From Celoporthe dispersa (taxonomy: Eukaryota; Ascomycota; Sordariomycetes; Diaporthales; Cryphonectriaceae), in assembly GCA_016584495.1 (NCBI GenBank), contig WAID01000016.1, forward strand, positions 1 to 64,000: a stretch of DNA of 64,000 nucleotides, written 5' to 3'. The position numbers and the translations under genes were made by a program. Below the pieces are notes generated by a model. That model did no database searches and was not told where the DNA came from. It was given only the letters and a program-made list of their open reading frames with translations. This document shows positions 13,001 through 24,126 of this stretch, in pieces (within the stretch, counting starts at the first letter, position 1; each line of letters starts with the position of its first letter).

Positions 13001-14090
13001 CTCGCTGACAACGACACCAGAGATGGGCTTGCCCTGCACGTCATCTGGAGAGGTGCCAATCACGTCGACCCAGGAGGGGCTGACCCAGCGGACGGTGCCG
13101 TTGAGGTTGAGGTCGACGATGACGTTCAGGGTCTGTTCGGCAGCCTCCTGAGATCTTCCCTCTCCTCCCTGATGTCTTGACTGAGGGTCCTCTCCATGAC
13201 GCCGGCGGTCTGGGCACGCAGCGACATCACCGCCGGCGGAGCCAGCTTGGTCGGGTCTGAATCCATCGAGAGCGGAGCGTCGGCGGCAGAGTCGACCTGA
13301 ACGAGCTCATCTGTGGTTGCGCGACGAGGCCCAGTAGGCAGCAGGCTGTAGAGACGTTGTGACGGTTGGTGTGAGCGTGGCTGAGAGCGTGGTTCCGAGA
13401 GCGGTCCCTACGGCAGCAGGCGCGTCGCCGAGGGTCAGGGCGCATGAAGAGCAGGTCTGTTGGGGAGGCAGTGATGTTGTAGCAGGGCCAGGGCGCGATC
13501 GAGGGCGGCTGTTGAAGCTCGACGAGGACGGGGAGAGGAGAATTGGCGGCGGAGCTGTAAGGTTCTGGCAGCAGAGGGAGACCAGGCTCGGCCCTCCAAG
13601 CCTGCTGTTTCTCGGGCAGGAATGATGAGCAGACGAATCGACAGCCAGAAAAGGGGACAGGAAGGGGACGTCACTGTCTTCCGTGGTCTGGCGGAGGGCC
13701 AGGGCGGCAGGAGGAGGCTACATCCACCAGCTCAAGACGACCCGAGACATAGCTGATGTTGAGTGCCGGCCCGCCTGGGAATCTCGAGATGTCGGCTTGT
13801 CGAGGCAAGGGCCTGCCAGTGCCAGAGCCAGAGCCAGTGCCAGCGCCAGCGAGGAGGAGTGACGACCGAGGAGGGAAGGGGTGGTGGTGGTGATGGGTGG
13901 GCAGGTCAGTCCAGCACGGGCGCGCAGGAGAGAGAGACGTGTAGACGGGGAGGTGAGCGAGTGAGCTGTGAGCCCGTGTCTGCGGTGGAGGATGAGGTGG
14001 CCTGGCTGCTTGGGTGCGTGCCTGCGTGGGTGGTGCGCGCGGGAGCGGTCGTCGACGTGGACGAGGAATGAGGTGGACGTGAAATCAATT
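7014..14090 (-). CDS. rim15: RIM15-type PAS/AGC kinase/receiver protein
   Basis: A large AGC-class Ser/Thr kinase that, in yeast, acts below TORC1/PKA to set quiescence and stress programmes. In protein order: a low-complexity N-terminus with a Gly-Thr/Ser tract (about 13840); a PAS domain (VIVDLNLNGTVRWVSPSW, about 13100); a Cys/His motif (CRICERQIPCWWFEKH); the kinase with glycine loop SKGAFGSVYL, HRDLKPDN and DFGLSR; a spacer of about 140 residues; then FVGTPDYLAPETI; and a C-terminal receiver domain (VLICEDHPVSR, about 8480). This order is typical of RIM15. Intron 12617-12703 joins ESH to TMWMIRPW. Many one-base frame breaks (near 13150, 12460, 10860, 9350) are repaired by adding a base. 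The stop is near 7014. The start is unresolved: in-frame N-terminal sequence continues to about 14090, and an upstream ATG or exon is likely. Estimated length is about 2300 residues. Confidence 0.92.
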
Positions 14091-17000
14091 TGTCGATTTG
14101 TATCCAAGGACCCAGCCAGCGTGCCTGGGGACTCTACTTTCCTTCCTGGGCCCCAGTTGCGGTGGACCGCCATGTACAGCGGCACAGACGCTAACCTTCC
14201 GAGGCCCGGGTTGGAACCCTGCTGTTGGGTAACAGGCGCACCCACCCAGGAAGGCCCTCTCTTTCTCTCTCTCTCTCTCGCTCCCTCCTCTGTTAGCAGG
14301 TCAGTCCCACAAGTCGAACCTGCAGGTGCAAAGGCACGGGTCAAGTGGGCTGGTACTAACAAGCTGGCGTGTGTTAGCCACTAGCTGCTGCCGCAGTTGC
14401 TGCTAGTGCAATAGTGGGGAACAAGCAGCTTTTTGGGGGAGGGGCGGAGGGGGCAGCAGCACCAGCAGCACCACCAGCACCACCACCACCAACTGGCCGC
14501 TGGCCGCGCTAGGGGCTGGGTTCTGCCCAGGTGGGGCCAGCACTCTGTGCATTCCGGCACAGGCTAGACCAGAGGGGGCGTAGCGGGCTCTGCGCCCTAC
14601 TGCATAGTTGCCAGTGCCTGTTTATGCCACTGCGTACTAACGTACTAAGCGAGCGACCCCACTGAATGACACGGCACTGCAAGAGACAAGAGGCAGGACC
14701 TTGTGATGAGAAAAGGTGGAGGGCCCATCGGCGGCAAGTGACGCGAGACTGAGGCAGCTCCACGCATGTAAGATGCTGCTGCAAGGGGACGCTGGCGCCG
14801 GATCAGAAAAAGAGAGACAGGCAAGACAAGACACCCACACAATCTTGGATCTTGGTCCCCTTTCCTGGCCCCCTTCCTTTCTCTCTCTCTCTCTCCCTCT
14901 CCCTCTCCCTCTCTCCACTGACCGTTTCTCCTGTCCTCCTTCCTCTTTCCCTTCTTCCTCTCCTTATTATTCTCCCTCTCTCGGTCTAGTCTTGCACAGC
15001 ACCTGAACAGAGCAACCATGTGACCTGTGCTTCTTTTTTCTCTCTTCCTCTTTCTTATTTTCTGGCAAGGCAAACAAGGCAAGCCCGGGAGGGACAAATC
15101 AAACCCACCCCCGTCCCCCCAAAACAAAAGAGCAAGGATGGTAGAACCACATAGAGTTGGCATTAGAGAGAAAGAAAGAAAAAGTATTTATGATGGTACT
15201 ATGTAACATAGTAGCAGTAATATCATCTTCTCTACATAAGACCTCCTAAGGGGGCGTTTAATCTGCCTCTTTTGTCAAATATCCCCCTGTGGCGTACAGT
15301 ATGCCGCGGAGCGAGCAGTCCACAGGCAATTCTGGACAAGATCGCCTGGAACCCCTTGTGGCGATCTTCACTTTACTATTACTACTACTGTACGGTATGG
15401 TCCCAGAGTGAGGTATTCTGAGACATAGTAGGCACTCAATTGCTCGTCTCATGCGTCTGCAGCTCATGGGCCCTGCTGGGCAGCAAGAGACCTAAGCCAG
15501 CCTCTGGTTACAAAGTAACAAGTACAAGCCATCGCAGGGCCACTTAGGAGGCAAGATCCGGTAACCCATACCACAACTGGGCGTACCTGCCTTACCAAAC
15601 CGCTCCTGCACATCTGCATAGCACTACTATGTACTATCGCGGTGCTCAAGAGTCGCACCTGCCCGAGTGCTGTGCCGTGACCTCACTGGGTGGAAATTAT
15701 TAATTAAATCCTCAACCGGCAGAAGCAACAGCTCATCTGCTCTTTAGCACGCTCACGAGGTCCATCTCCTCTCTCTCAACCTGAAACGTGCAGAGCTTTT
15801 CGTCAAGCCTCGTCGTCATCGTCACCCTTTTTCCTTCCAATCACCACACACCCTTTGATCGCTACTATCCAGGCACCAATCAACCAGTGTCTGGTGTTGA
15901 GTCCTGACTGCCGCCCACCGCCTATTGCTTTTTTTCTTTTTTCCATCTCCGCCGACGGGGACAGAGAACGAAGGAACCCGCCCGCTGCACAAACGCACAA
16001 CCTCGTTTCGGAATAGGGGATCTGCATCGTTGCTGTTGTCGTGGTCGTGGTCGTCTCGTCGTCTAGCTCGTACTATGTGCTGTGCCAGCTTGGTCTCGCC
16101 CGCGTGCCTCTCGCCGGGATCCTGACAAGAGGAGAGACTCGGGGCCAGGGCAGGCTAGACCACCCAGGTCAACCTCGTGTATGCGTCCTGGCTCTCTCAC
16201 GATACCAGCTACAATGGTACTATGGTACTGCTATAGGATGCGGGGATCCACTGCTGCAATGCTACTGCTACACGCAACAAGCAGTTGACTCGTTATGCCA
16301 CGACAGAGATGTTAATCACATGGGCCACAGCAACCGCAGCACGAGCAGCACCGAGGACCACCCCTCCCTCCCCCAGTCTGACCGTCTCGCGATCACGCCC
16401 CAACACTACACTGCAAACGTCCATCGATAGACAGCCTCGGGACGGGCCTGGCTCAAGGCGGCCGGACCAGCCCCCGTCGAGCCATTTGTTGGCTGATTTC
16501 GAGGCGAAAAGACACCACGTCCGCATGACCTAGGTTGCACAGCAGACACGGTACCTTGAAGCGGCCCTGCCCTAGAGCCAAAGCACGCATACGCATGCAT
16601 CAGCATCATCCAAAACCACACCAATCAACAATTGCCGGAGCTTGAGGCGACGTCGGGTGCCCTCCCCACACCCAGGACGCCCAGAGTTCTCTTTGGCTGG
16701 TGACCCTCTCCGGAGAACCCACCAGATCTGCGGCCTGCAGTCCCCTCGAGAAATCGAAATGGAATCCCGATTCCTCTGCTCCTCGCTCCCCTTCCCTTGA
16801 CGCGGCAACCGGCTTTCTGCTATCTGAGGATCAGGAAGGGGGTGCCGTCTTATCCACAGGTCTGGTAGAACCATTGGCCTCGAGCAGCCGAATCTCGATT
16901 CGACACACGCAACACTTGTCGACCTGCAGGCTCACCTCTCGCTGATGACGCTCAACACCATCAATTCTCTCTCTCTCTCTCACCCGGGGGCATGCGGCAG

Positions 17001-18711
17001 CTAGACACCACCCTGCAAGACCTCCACCCAGGCTAGCGCACACGGCTACCACGCACGGCCTGTGTACCATAGTGGCCAGCTCTCCCAACCCTCAGCATCA
17101 TTGCATGTGCTGCAGAGAGCATGCCAATGGGAGAGCCCGGGACCCAACCACCGTGACCGTCCTGCGCGCCCGTGCTGTAGTCTGCCTGCTCTGGCCCGTC
17201 ACACCGTCCCTTAGGCGCAACCTCTCTAGCTGGGGTCCTCGCCGTCCGCACCTGAGCAGCCCACCCCTCTCCAGCTGTGCAGATCCGGGTGTCGCAGGTG
17301 TCAGCAAGGAGGGGACAGCTGAGCATGTCCACTGCTGAGCATGCAGGTGAAAGCCTCCACTCTCTTGATTACACAACACACGTCGATCACTGCACTCTGG
17401 CAGCATTACACCCACGGCTCATGAGCCTATAGTACCCGAAATATGAGCGGGTAGCCTTCTCGCTACTTCTCTCTCTCCTGTCTGCCCAGGCTCAACAAGA
17501 AGCCGGAGGTCGAAGCTCAAGACAGTTATAGAGGGTAAGGTTTGGGGACCTCGGCTCTGCCCAGCACTGGCTTGCGAGGCAGAGTTGCATCATCAACACC
17601 CTCATCAAAAACTGACTTTCCAGAAGATGATAAGTTATAGGTCGCTTGTGGGCCATGGGTGCCCGCTGGGGGTGTGTTCCTCGCGGGCCTATGCCCAGGA
17701 GCCACGCCAGCCCGAGCCACCACCTTGCACACCTGCATCAAGCCCACAGTTGAAGGTTTGCTATTCCTGGCATGATCTGAGCCTTTCCTTTGACTCCAAA
17801 TCTTCTAGACTAAGTTCCGCCCACGGGAACTTTCGTCCGAATCACCGCAAACCCCGCTCGTTCTTCGAAAGCTCGAGGGAGAGCGCAGGAGAGGATTCCC
17901 CTTCCGTGGGCGCCAAAAGGTGCATGAGGGTCACCCAAGCTACCTACCTCGCTCGCATCGATACCACACCTGGTTGGCACTCGAGCCCGAAAATGACCCG
18001 TCAGCCCGTGCTGCCGCCCGCTGCGCGCGGTCTGGCTTACAGTACCACAGTGACATCCAGCCAGGGCTTCCGTAATTCCGCGCGCCGCCTGGGTCCCGTT
18101 CTCTTGGAGCCCTCCCAGGGCGGGCGCCACTACACACCACGACGTCCCACCGGTTGCACATTGGGTTTGGCCTCTCATGCCCCGACACCCTACCCACGGG
18201 CTCTCTGCACGATGATGATGCGCCTCCATCCCTCGGCCAGAAGCCTAGTGGTTTATTGTGGCCAGTCACAGTCCGTTTCGTTCCATTACTGCCAAAATGA
18301 GACAGCATCCCACCGTCGCATCCGCCGTTGGTATTCCATGCACGCTGGCTCCTCCGAGCGTCATGCATAGGAACTGTTCGAGGTTGCTCATGCACGACGT
18401 CGCCTAAGGAGATCTACCATGTCACGGTGTACTCGTGTTGCCCGTGGTAGTCAAAACGGTTGCGGCATCGCCTCTTAGCACGGCAGCAGCTCCTCCTTGC
18501 ACCTCGGTCCGGAAATAGTATCAGCAGGGCCAGAGTACGCCTCCTCTCACACCTTCGCTGGGCACATCCTCTTCTTCATGTTTAGCCCGTTCCACGACGG
18601 AAACGCCCAAAATGTAATCTCTGGAGCTTGGTCATCGCTGGGTACAAAATACTATACAGAAAAGCTCGGCTCTCCATGGGAGCTGTCCTTTGTGTGAGCA
18701 TACACACACAG

Positions 18712-18715
<4 letters not shown>

Positions 18716-18747
<32 letters not shown>
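18716..18747. repeat. (AG)16 microsatellite
   Basis: Sixteen perfect AG units in the spacer between RIM15 and the acyltransferase gene. Confidence 0.9.
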
Positions 18748-18750
<3 letters not shown>

Positions 18751-19539
18751 GGAGGGTGTGATGATGATCAAGAACTTGATCTCCGCTGTCGCGTGCCTGC
18801 CTCCAATTCACGCCAGCAGGGGCGGTGGCGGCATGCCACAACCGTCAGGCCAATAGCGTCTCTTGCTCGGATGGTGATAAGCAGGGGGACAGAAGAAAGA
18901 CGACTGAGATTCGTCTCCCACAGCTGATCAAAGAGGCACGCTTGAGGTGAGGTATCATCTCCTCCTTGCACACACACAGACAAACACACCTCTTTTAGGC
19001 GCCAGCTCACCGCTGAGAGAAGATGAACGCCTCGGCGCACTGCCGCCCCTCGTCACGATCCTCCCAGCAAGGACCAGTCCATTCTTTGAGTGGCTACTGT
19101 GATCGATTTCCACGGTCACGATCTGCCCCAAAGGGCTTACATGCCGATTCGCTGGTCATGCATCCGTTCCGGTCACCTGGATCTACATACGATGTGGTGT
19201 CCTTTGTTACCCCTCACTACCCTCTCTCTTTTTTTTTCCTTCCTTCTTCTTATTGGTCTCAGGCCGTTGACGGTGAGGACTAGCTCACCTTGGCCAAATC
19301 AACGCCAATCACTATTGGCATGTAATGGTAACCGCAAGGACGGCGCCGACGAGACCTTCTGGTCTTGGGAGTGATATTCCTGTCGTGGGCACGGCAGAGA
19401 TGAGCCTTTCATGGAGACCCCTTCCCGCCATGATTTGGCATCAGCAACAAGCCGTGAGTCGTGCATCTTTAGCATGGCCGTTGGTGTCTTTGAAGGCCAT
19501 ACGCCGTGTTTCACCTTCGATATGTTTGCCTCTTTTCTC

Positions 19540-19622
19540 TCCTTTTTTTTCCTTTTTTTTTTATTTTTATTTTATTTTATTTTATTTTTTTTTTTAAAAA
19601 ACCCCCCCCCCCTTTCCCCCCC
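19540..19622. repeat. T-rich/A/C homopolymer block
   Basis: Long T runs interrupted by A (TTTTA units), then an A run and two C runs. Base counts in such runs are unreliable. Confidence 0.85.
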
Positions 19623-22600
19623 AAAAATGGTGTGGCGGTTGCTACACAATACTAGTAGTTCATTCTTCCTACCTGCCCACCAAGAACGGCCTGGTCTGGA
19701 ATACCTGCACTCCAATCTGTTCTGATATAGAGTTCATCGAGATGACGGATCCTGCAGGGAAGACAGCCCAATGAGAGGCTGGATGGGGAGCACAAGACCA
19801 TTGGACGCCAGAAGGACAACTCCTACCCATCCTATGCCAGGTCCCTTGGTTCCATCCCGCACGACGCCAGGGAGAGCAGTCGTCATACGACACCACTTCA
19901 TGATGGGAAGAGACACCTCCCGCCCCCTCGTGATGGCCAGGGCTTGCAATATCTCGAAGGACAGGCGTCGAGGACAGGCGTGGAGGACAGGCAGGGACAG
20001 CAAGAGAGGTGACTCGCTGACAATTCCGGATGCAGAGATCCATCTTGTCTTGGGGGCCTAGCTGCCCCGTCAGTCGTTCCGCTCCACTTCTCTCTCTCTC
20101 CCTCTCCTTGTCTCTCTCCCACCTCTTTCTCTCCTCCTCCTTCTCCGCTCCCCCTCCCCCTCTTCTCTCCCCGCCGAGGCCATGCCATACCACCTTAGGC
20201 TCTCTCCACACCACCAGCGGGATCCTATCGATATCGCGGAGAAGCTTATTCTAGGCTGTGTGGGTTTTCCATCTCACCACCACGCTGCCCTGACTCGAAC
20301 TGCCGCTGGAGCTTGCTCTGGTACGTTCCTCAATACTACATACACGGGAAGGAGGAGGGAAGTGCGAGTTCTCCAAAGCCCTCCTTCCCACCCCTCCTCC
20401 CTGAGGACGAAGGCCCAGACGTGGTTCTGGATTGAGTTTCCCTTCCTTCCTTGTGGTGCATGTGATTCAAGGCCAGCGAGGTGAACGATGACCACCAAGA
20501 CCTGCCGTGCATGTCACGCAGAGAAGCACAAAAGTGCCGATATGACGCGGACTCTTCTGTTGGAGCTAGGTCTTGGACCGTGAGGAGACAGCCGGGTATG
20601 CATTCTGGCTCTGGAGTTAGTCTTTGGATGGCTGTCTATGATGGCTGTGGAGTAAGGTAATAGTAGGCATTTTCGCTTCCGAGAGGCTCACCAACGTCCG
20701 CCATGGTGTTCGCCAGAGGCTGTATTTCCTAGAGAGAGGAGAGAAGGAGAAAACGGGTCTATTGAGCAGCCACGAGACTCGTCGTTCGTCAAGATTAGAA
20801 CGGCACCGCCTCAAACACACACACACACACACACTTACACTTGACTGGTGATATGGGGCCACAGCATGCTCTCGAGACCATGTGCACTGCTACTCACTCG
20901 CTAGACAAGCCGCAGCCCAGCCCATCATGCCACACCATGCTTAAGCCTGCCAAGGTGCGAACTCCCAAGGCGGGCACCACGACTTGACACTTGTGTCTTG
21001 TGGATGTCTCTAGGTAGGGTGAAGTGGCCGTACGTATCTCGAGAAAGGGTTGGGCAGGTGTCTGCGGCGGAAAATGATCATGGACGAGTGGACGCCACGT
21101 CGGTCGACTTCAGTCATGGGCTCAACACACCTGTTTGGTCCTGTGCCCTGAAAGGAAGAAGAGAGAGAGAGAGAGAGAGACAAGAAACGAGGTGCGGATA
21201 TGACAGGGCTCGCTCTCTTCTCTCGCACACCAGCCAAGGTTCCAAAAAGCTGTGTGTTACGACCGCGGAATATTGTTCTCCAGGTGAAACACAACCCCTC
21301 CCTCTGCCCTGCTTTCTCCGAACAGGCAGAAAGAAGAAGACACCGCCGGACAGCCCGCATGATGAGTCCCGCGTCAAGTCTGGGCTATTTGTTGCACATG
21401 TGGTTATTGGACAACGATGATGCAGAATGTCGTGGGCCACACCACAGACAGGGTTCATGAAAGCCACGATGAGGAAGCATGGGGAGGGGGAGGGGGCGCC
21501 GTCGCGCAGGCCATTTCACGCAAAAAAATGGGGGAGAGAGGGGGGGAGGACGGGGGGCGGGCGAGTGCTAGGAAAGTCCCATCCTCTTTCTTAGACGCTT
21601 TGATGGCATACACAATCAGAAGGGAAAGAACAGACACTTTGGATGGGAAAACGAGTCCAAACTCACAGCATGGCAACCGACAATATGGGTTTTCTCTTCT
21701 TCTTCTAATGCTTCGCCTCACCTCACCGCCCCATCCATCTCATCAGCCATGCCTGAAGCTGTTGTTCTTGGCCCCCTCTTTTTCTTTTTGCCCTTTTCTT
21801 CTTCTTTTTGTTGGTTCCGTCCGCCTTTCTCTCGTGCAGTATCTCCTGTCTACCAGTTACAATCCAGTCACAAGATCCAGCCGGGCGGGCTGAAAAAGAA
21901 AGAAAAAGATAAATGGTCTCCCCCTCCTTTTCCATCTGGCTAGACAACGCACGCTGGGGCGGCGGGCCTAAGGAGGCGCACCGCCCGAACTCGGTGGGTG
22001 TGATCGTGTCTTACGGGCTCGGACTTTAAAGGATTTGGGAAAAGGAGGGGGACGGCAGAGAATGGGTGGTCCTTTATGTTGTGCGACGTGACTTTTTATC
22101 GGCAGCCACGGGAGGAGAGGGGGGCAAGGCGGCGCAGCAGCGAGGCTGGGAGACATTGTGAGACGGTGAAGAGAAAGCCAGGCCAGGACCAGAGAGAAAA
22201 CTTTTGAGGCAGGCTGGGTGGTGTGGGTGAGGCGCTTTGGGAATGAGGAGGGCGTCTGTTAGTTGTACAGGTCTGGTCTCGTCGGGAGGGGCGTATGTGA
22301 TGATAGCACTCTCTTGCGGGTGAAGAGAGAGAGAGTAGGGCGAGGGCTGCCCTGGTTCTGCTCACAGGGGAAGGGGGGGGGGAAATAAGCTGATGCCGAT
22401 CAAGCTGATCGGAGCCTGGGAAGGGCGGACATTGGGGGATGCAGACAGCTCCGTATCTTTGGGAGGGGGAGCCAGGAGGAAACATGTGCCATGCATGACG
22501 AGGAGGCTCATGGACCATCCATCGTCTCTCTTCTGGGTCGATATATGACGGGGTGTTGTGGTGTGAGGTGGGGCGAGACGAGGCTGGATAGCTGTCCTCG

Positions 22601-23069
22601 GTTTTTCTCCTTCATAGACGGCGCGGTGTATATCTCTGGGGTGGGGGGTGGGGAACAGCTACTGGGAGCATGCATGCCAGTACTGTTGTCGCTCGGCCTG
22701 CGCGTTGTGTGTTTGGATGGGATTTGTTGTGAGACGGCAGCAGTCTTGTCGTCGAGCAAAAGACCTTCGGATCACGGTATCGCAACCCTGTGGCCTTCTC
22801 AGACGAGGGACATTGTTGAGGGCAAGGCATTTGGAGTAAACAGGCAATAGGCGGTCAATAACACCATTTTATGATCGTGTGGTTTGTGAGCTCTTGGCAG
22901 TACTTTCTGTGCTGGTGCTGGTGAACGCCAGGACCGTGCTGCTGTATTATCCCGGCCTACCCGGAAGCTATGATGACCATCTTCCCCATCACAACCACCA
23001 CCGCCATCACCAGTCTCTTTTCTTGCTCGTGATGCCAAGCACCTCCACACGAGCGAGACTTTTCTCCTG

Positions 23070-24126
23070 CTACTTACCCTTCTTCTCCGCCTCGCCCTCT
23101 TCCTCCTCCTCCTCCGCTGCCCACTCGAGCCTCTTCTGCTCCAGCCACTCCCTTCTCGACCCACCTCTGCTCGATCCACCTCACAAGCTCCTCCTCCCCC
23201 GCGGTAGCTCTTCCATCGGCCACCGCCTGACGTGGACCTCAAACCGGTACCCCGCCGCACCCTCGCTCAGCCGCGGCACGCTCAGCGTGTCCCAGAAGGC
23301 TGGAGCCCGCTGCCACTCCCGGCCCCGCTGGTAGGCGATGGTCAGGTCGTAGACGGCGCGGACGTGCGGGGCCTGGCGGACGTGGGAAACGGTGGCGACA
23401 AAGCCCTGGTGCGCGGGTAGAGGAGGTGGCGCGGCTGGGGCCGGTCGTTGGCGGCGCACCAGGCCTGAGATTCTTGGTGTTTTGCGGGCGTGAAGCGGGT
23501 GGCCTCGCTGAAGGAGATGAGCCAGGTGGGAAAGCGGGCGTGGGTTATGCCGTGGAAGACACGGTCGAGCTCGCGGCGGTCGTGCTGCCCTGGAGGAGAG
23601 GGGGCGGGCGGCGGAGCAGCGTCGTTTGGGTCAGCAGCGGTGAACGGTAACAAGATTCCTTGTGGACGTGCCAGCTGGCAGAAAAGAAAGACTCACAGTT
23701 CCTGGTGACGAGAGGCATGCCCATGGCCGTCAGCCCCCAGCCCAGCAGCGGCACCCTCTTGAGCTGCGCCTTTGCAAAATACCGGCAGTAGCCCAGCATC
23801 CTGCAGCGCATGGCCAGCGCCTGGATCATGTAGAAATCGCTCCACCCGACATGGTTGGAGATGACGACGGCGGACTCGCCCTCGGGTAGAGAGTCGCCGG
23901 AGATGACGATGCGGGCGCCGTTGAGGCGCTCAAAGATGAACTGGATCCAGGCCCAGCAGGAGTAGGCGATGGGGCTGGACAGGCGGTAGGCGAGGGAGGG
24001 GCTCAGGGGGCGGAGGAGGAGGAGGAGGGAGAGGAGGAGGTCCTGGACGAGGAGGACGGCGGCCCACGGGGTGATGAGGAGGACGCCTCGGAGGTGGTGG
24101 TAGAGCTTGGATAGGACGCTGGCCAT
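23070..24126 (-). CDS. Membrane glycerolipid acyltransferase (PlsC/AGPAT-like)
   Basis: Likely transfers acyl chains to a lysophospholipid at the ER membrane. The N-terminus is strongly hydrophobic (LITPWAAVLLVQDLLLSLLL), followed by a second hydrophobic stretch (IAYSCWAWIQFIF). The acyltransferase HX4D motif is NHVGWSDF. The third motif reads FSEATR in place of the commoner FPEGTR. Intron 23590-23696 (donor GTGAGT, acceptor CTCCAG) joins TRN to WQHDRREL in phase. The C-terminus is Glu/Lys-rich and reaches TAG 23070-23072 after two one-base frame repairs (near 23200 and 23160). About 316 residues. The last codons overlap a GTAAGT string, so a further 3' exon is possible. The nearest relatives I can suggest are yeast CST26/PSI1-type acyltransferases, but the substrate cannot be read from the sequence. 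Confidence 0.82.

Larger units (their letters stand above)
14091..23069. other. 9 kb spacer without a recognised gene
   Basis: The part nearest 14091 should contain the RIM15 promoter and leader. The remainder has CT, GA and homopolymer tracts. The longest open frame is 261 codons (17585-18370, +); I recognise nothing in it, and 139- and 151-codon frames overlap it on the other strand. No transposon, tRNA or rRNA is visible. Confidence 0.55.

Noticed and set aside
13718..14362. 214-codon minus-strand frame upstream of RIM15
   Set aside because: It overlaps the RIM15 N-terminal coding sequence in another frame and is low-complexity (repeated Ala-Leu). Part of it may be a RIM15 5' exon, but it is not a separate gene.
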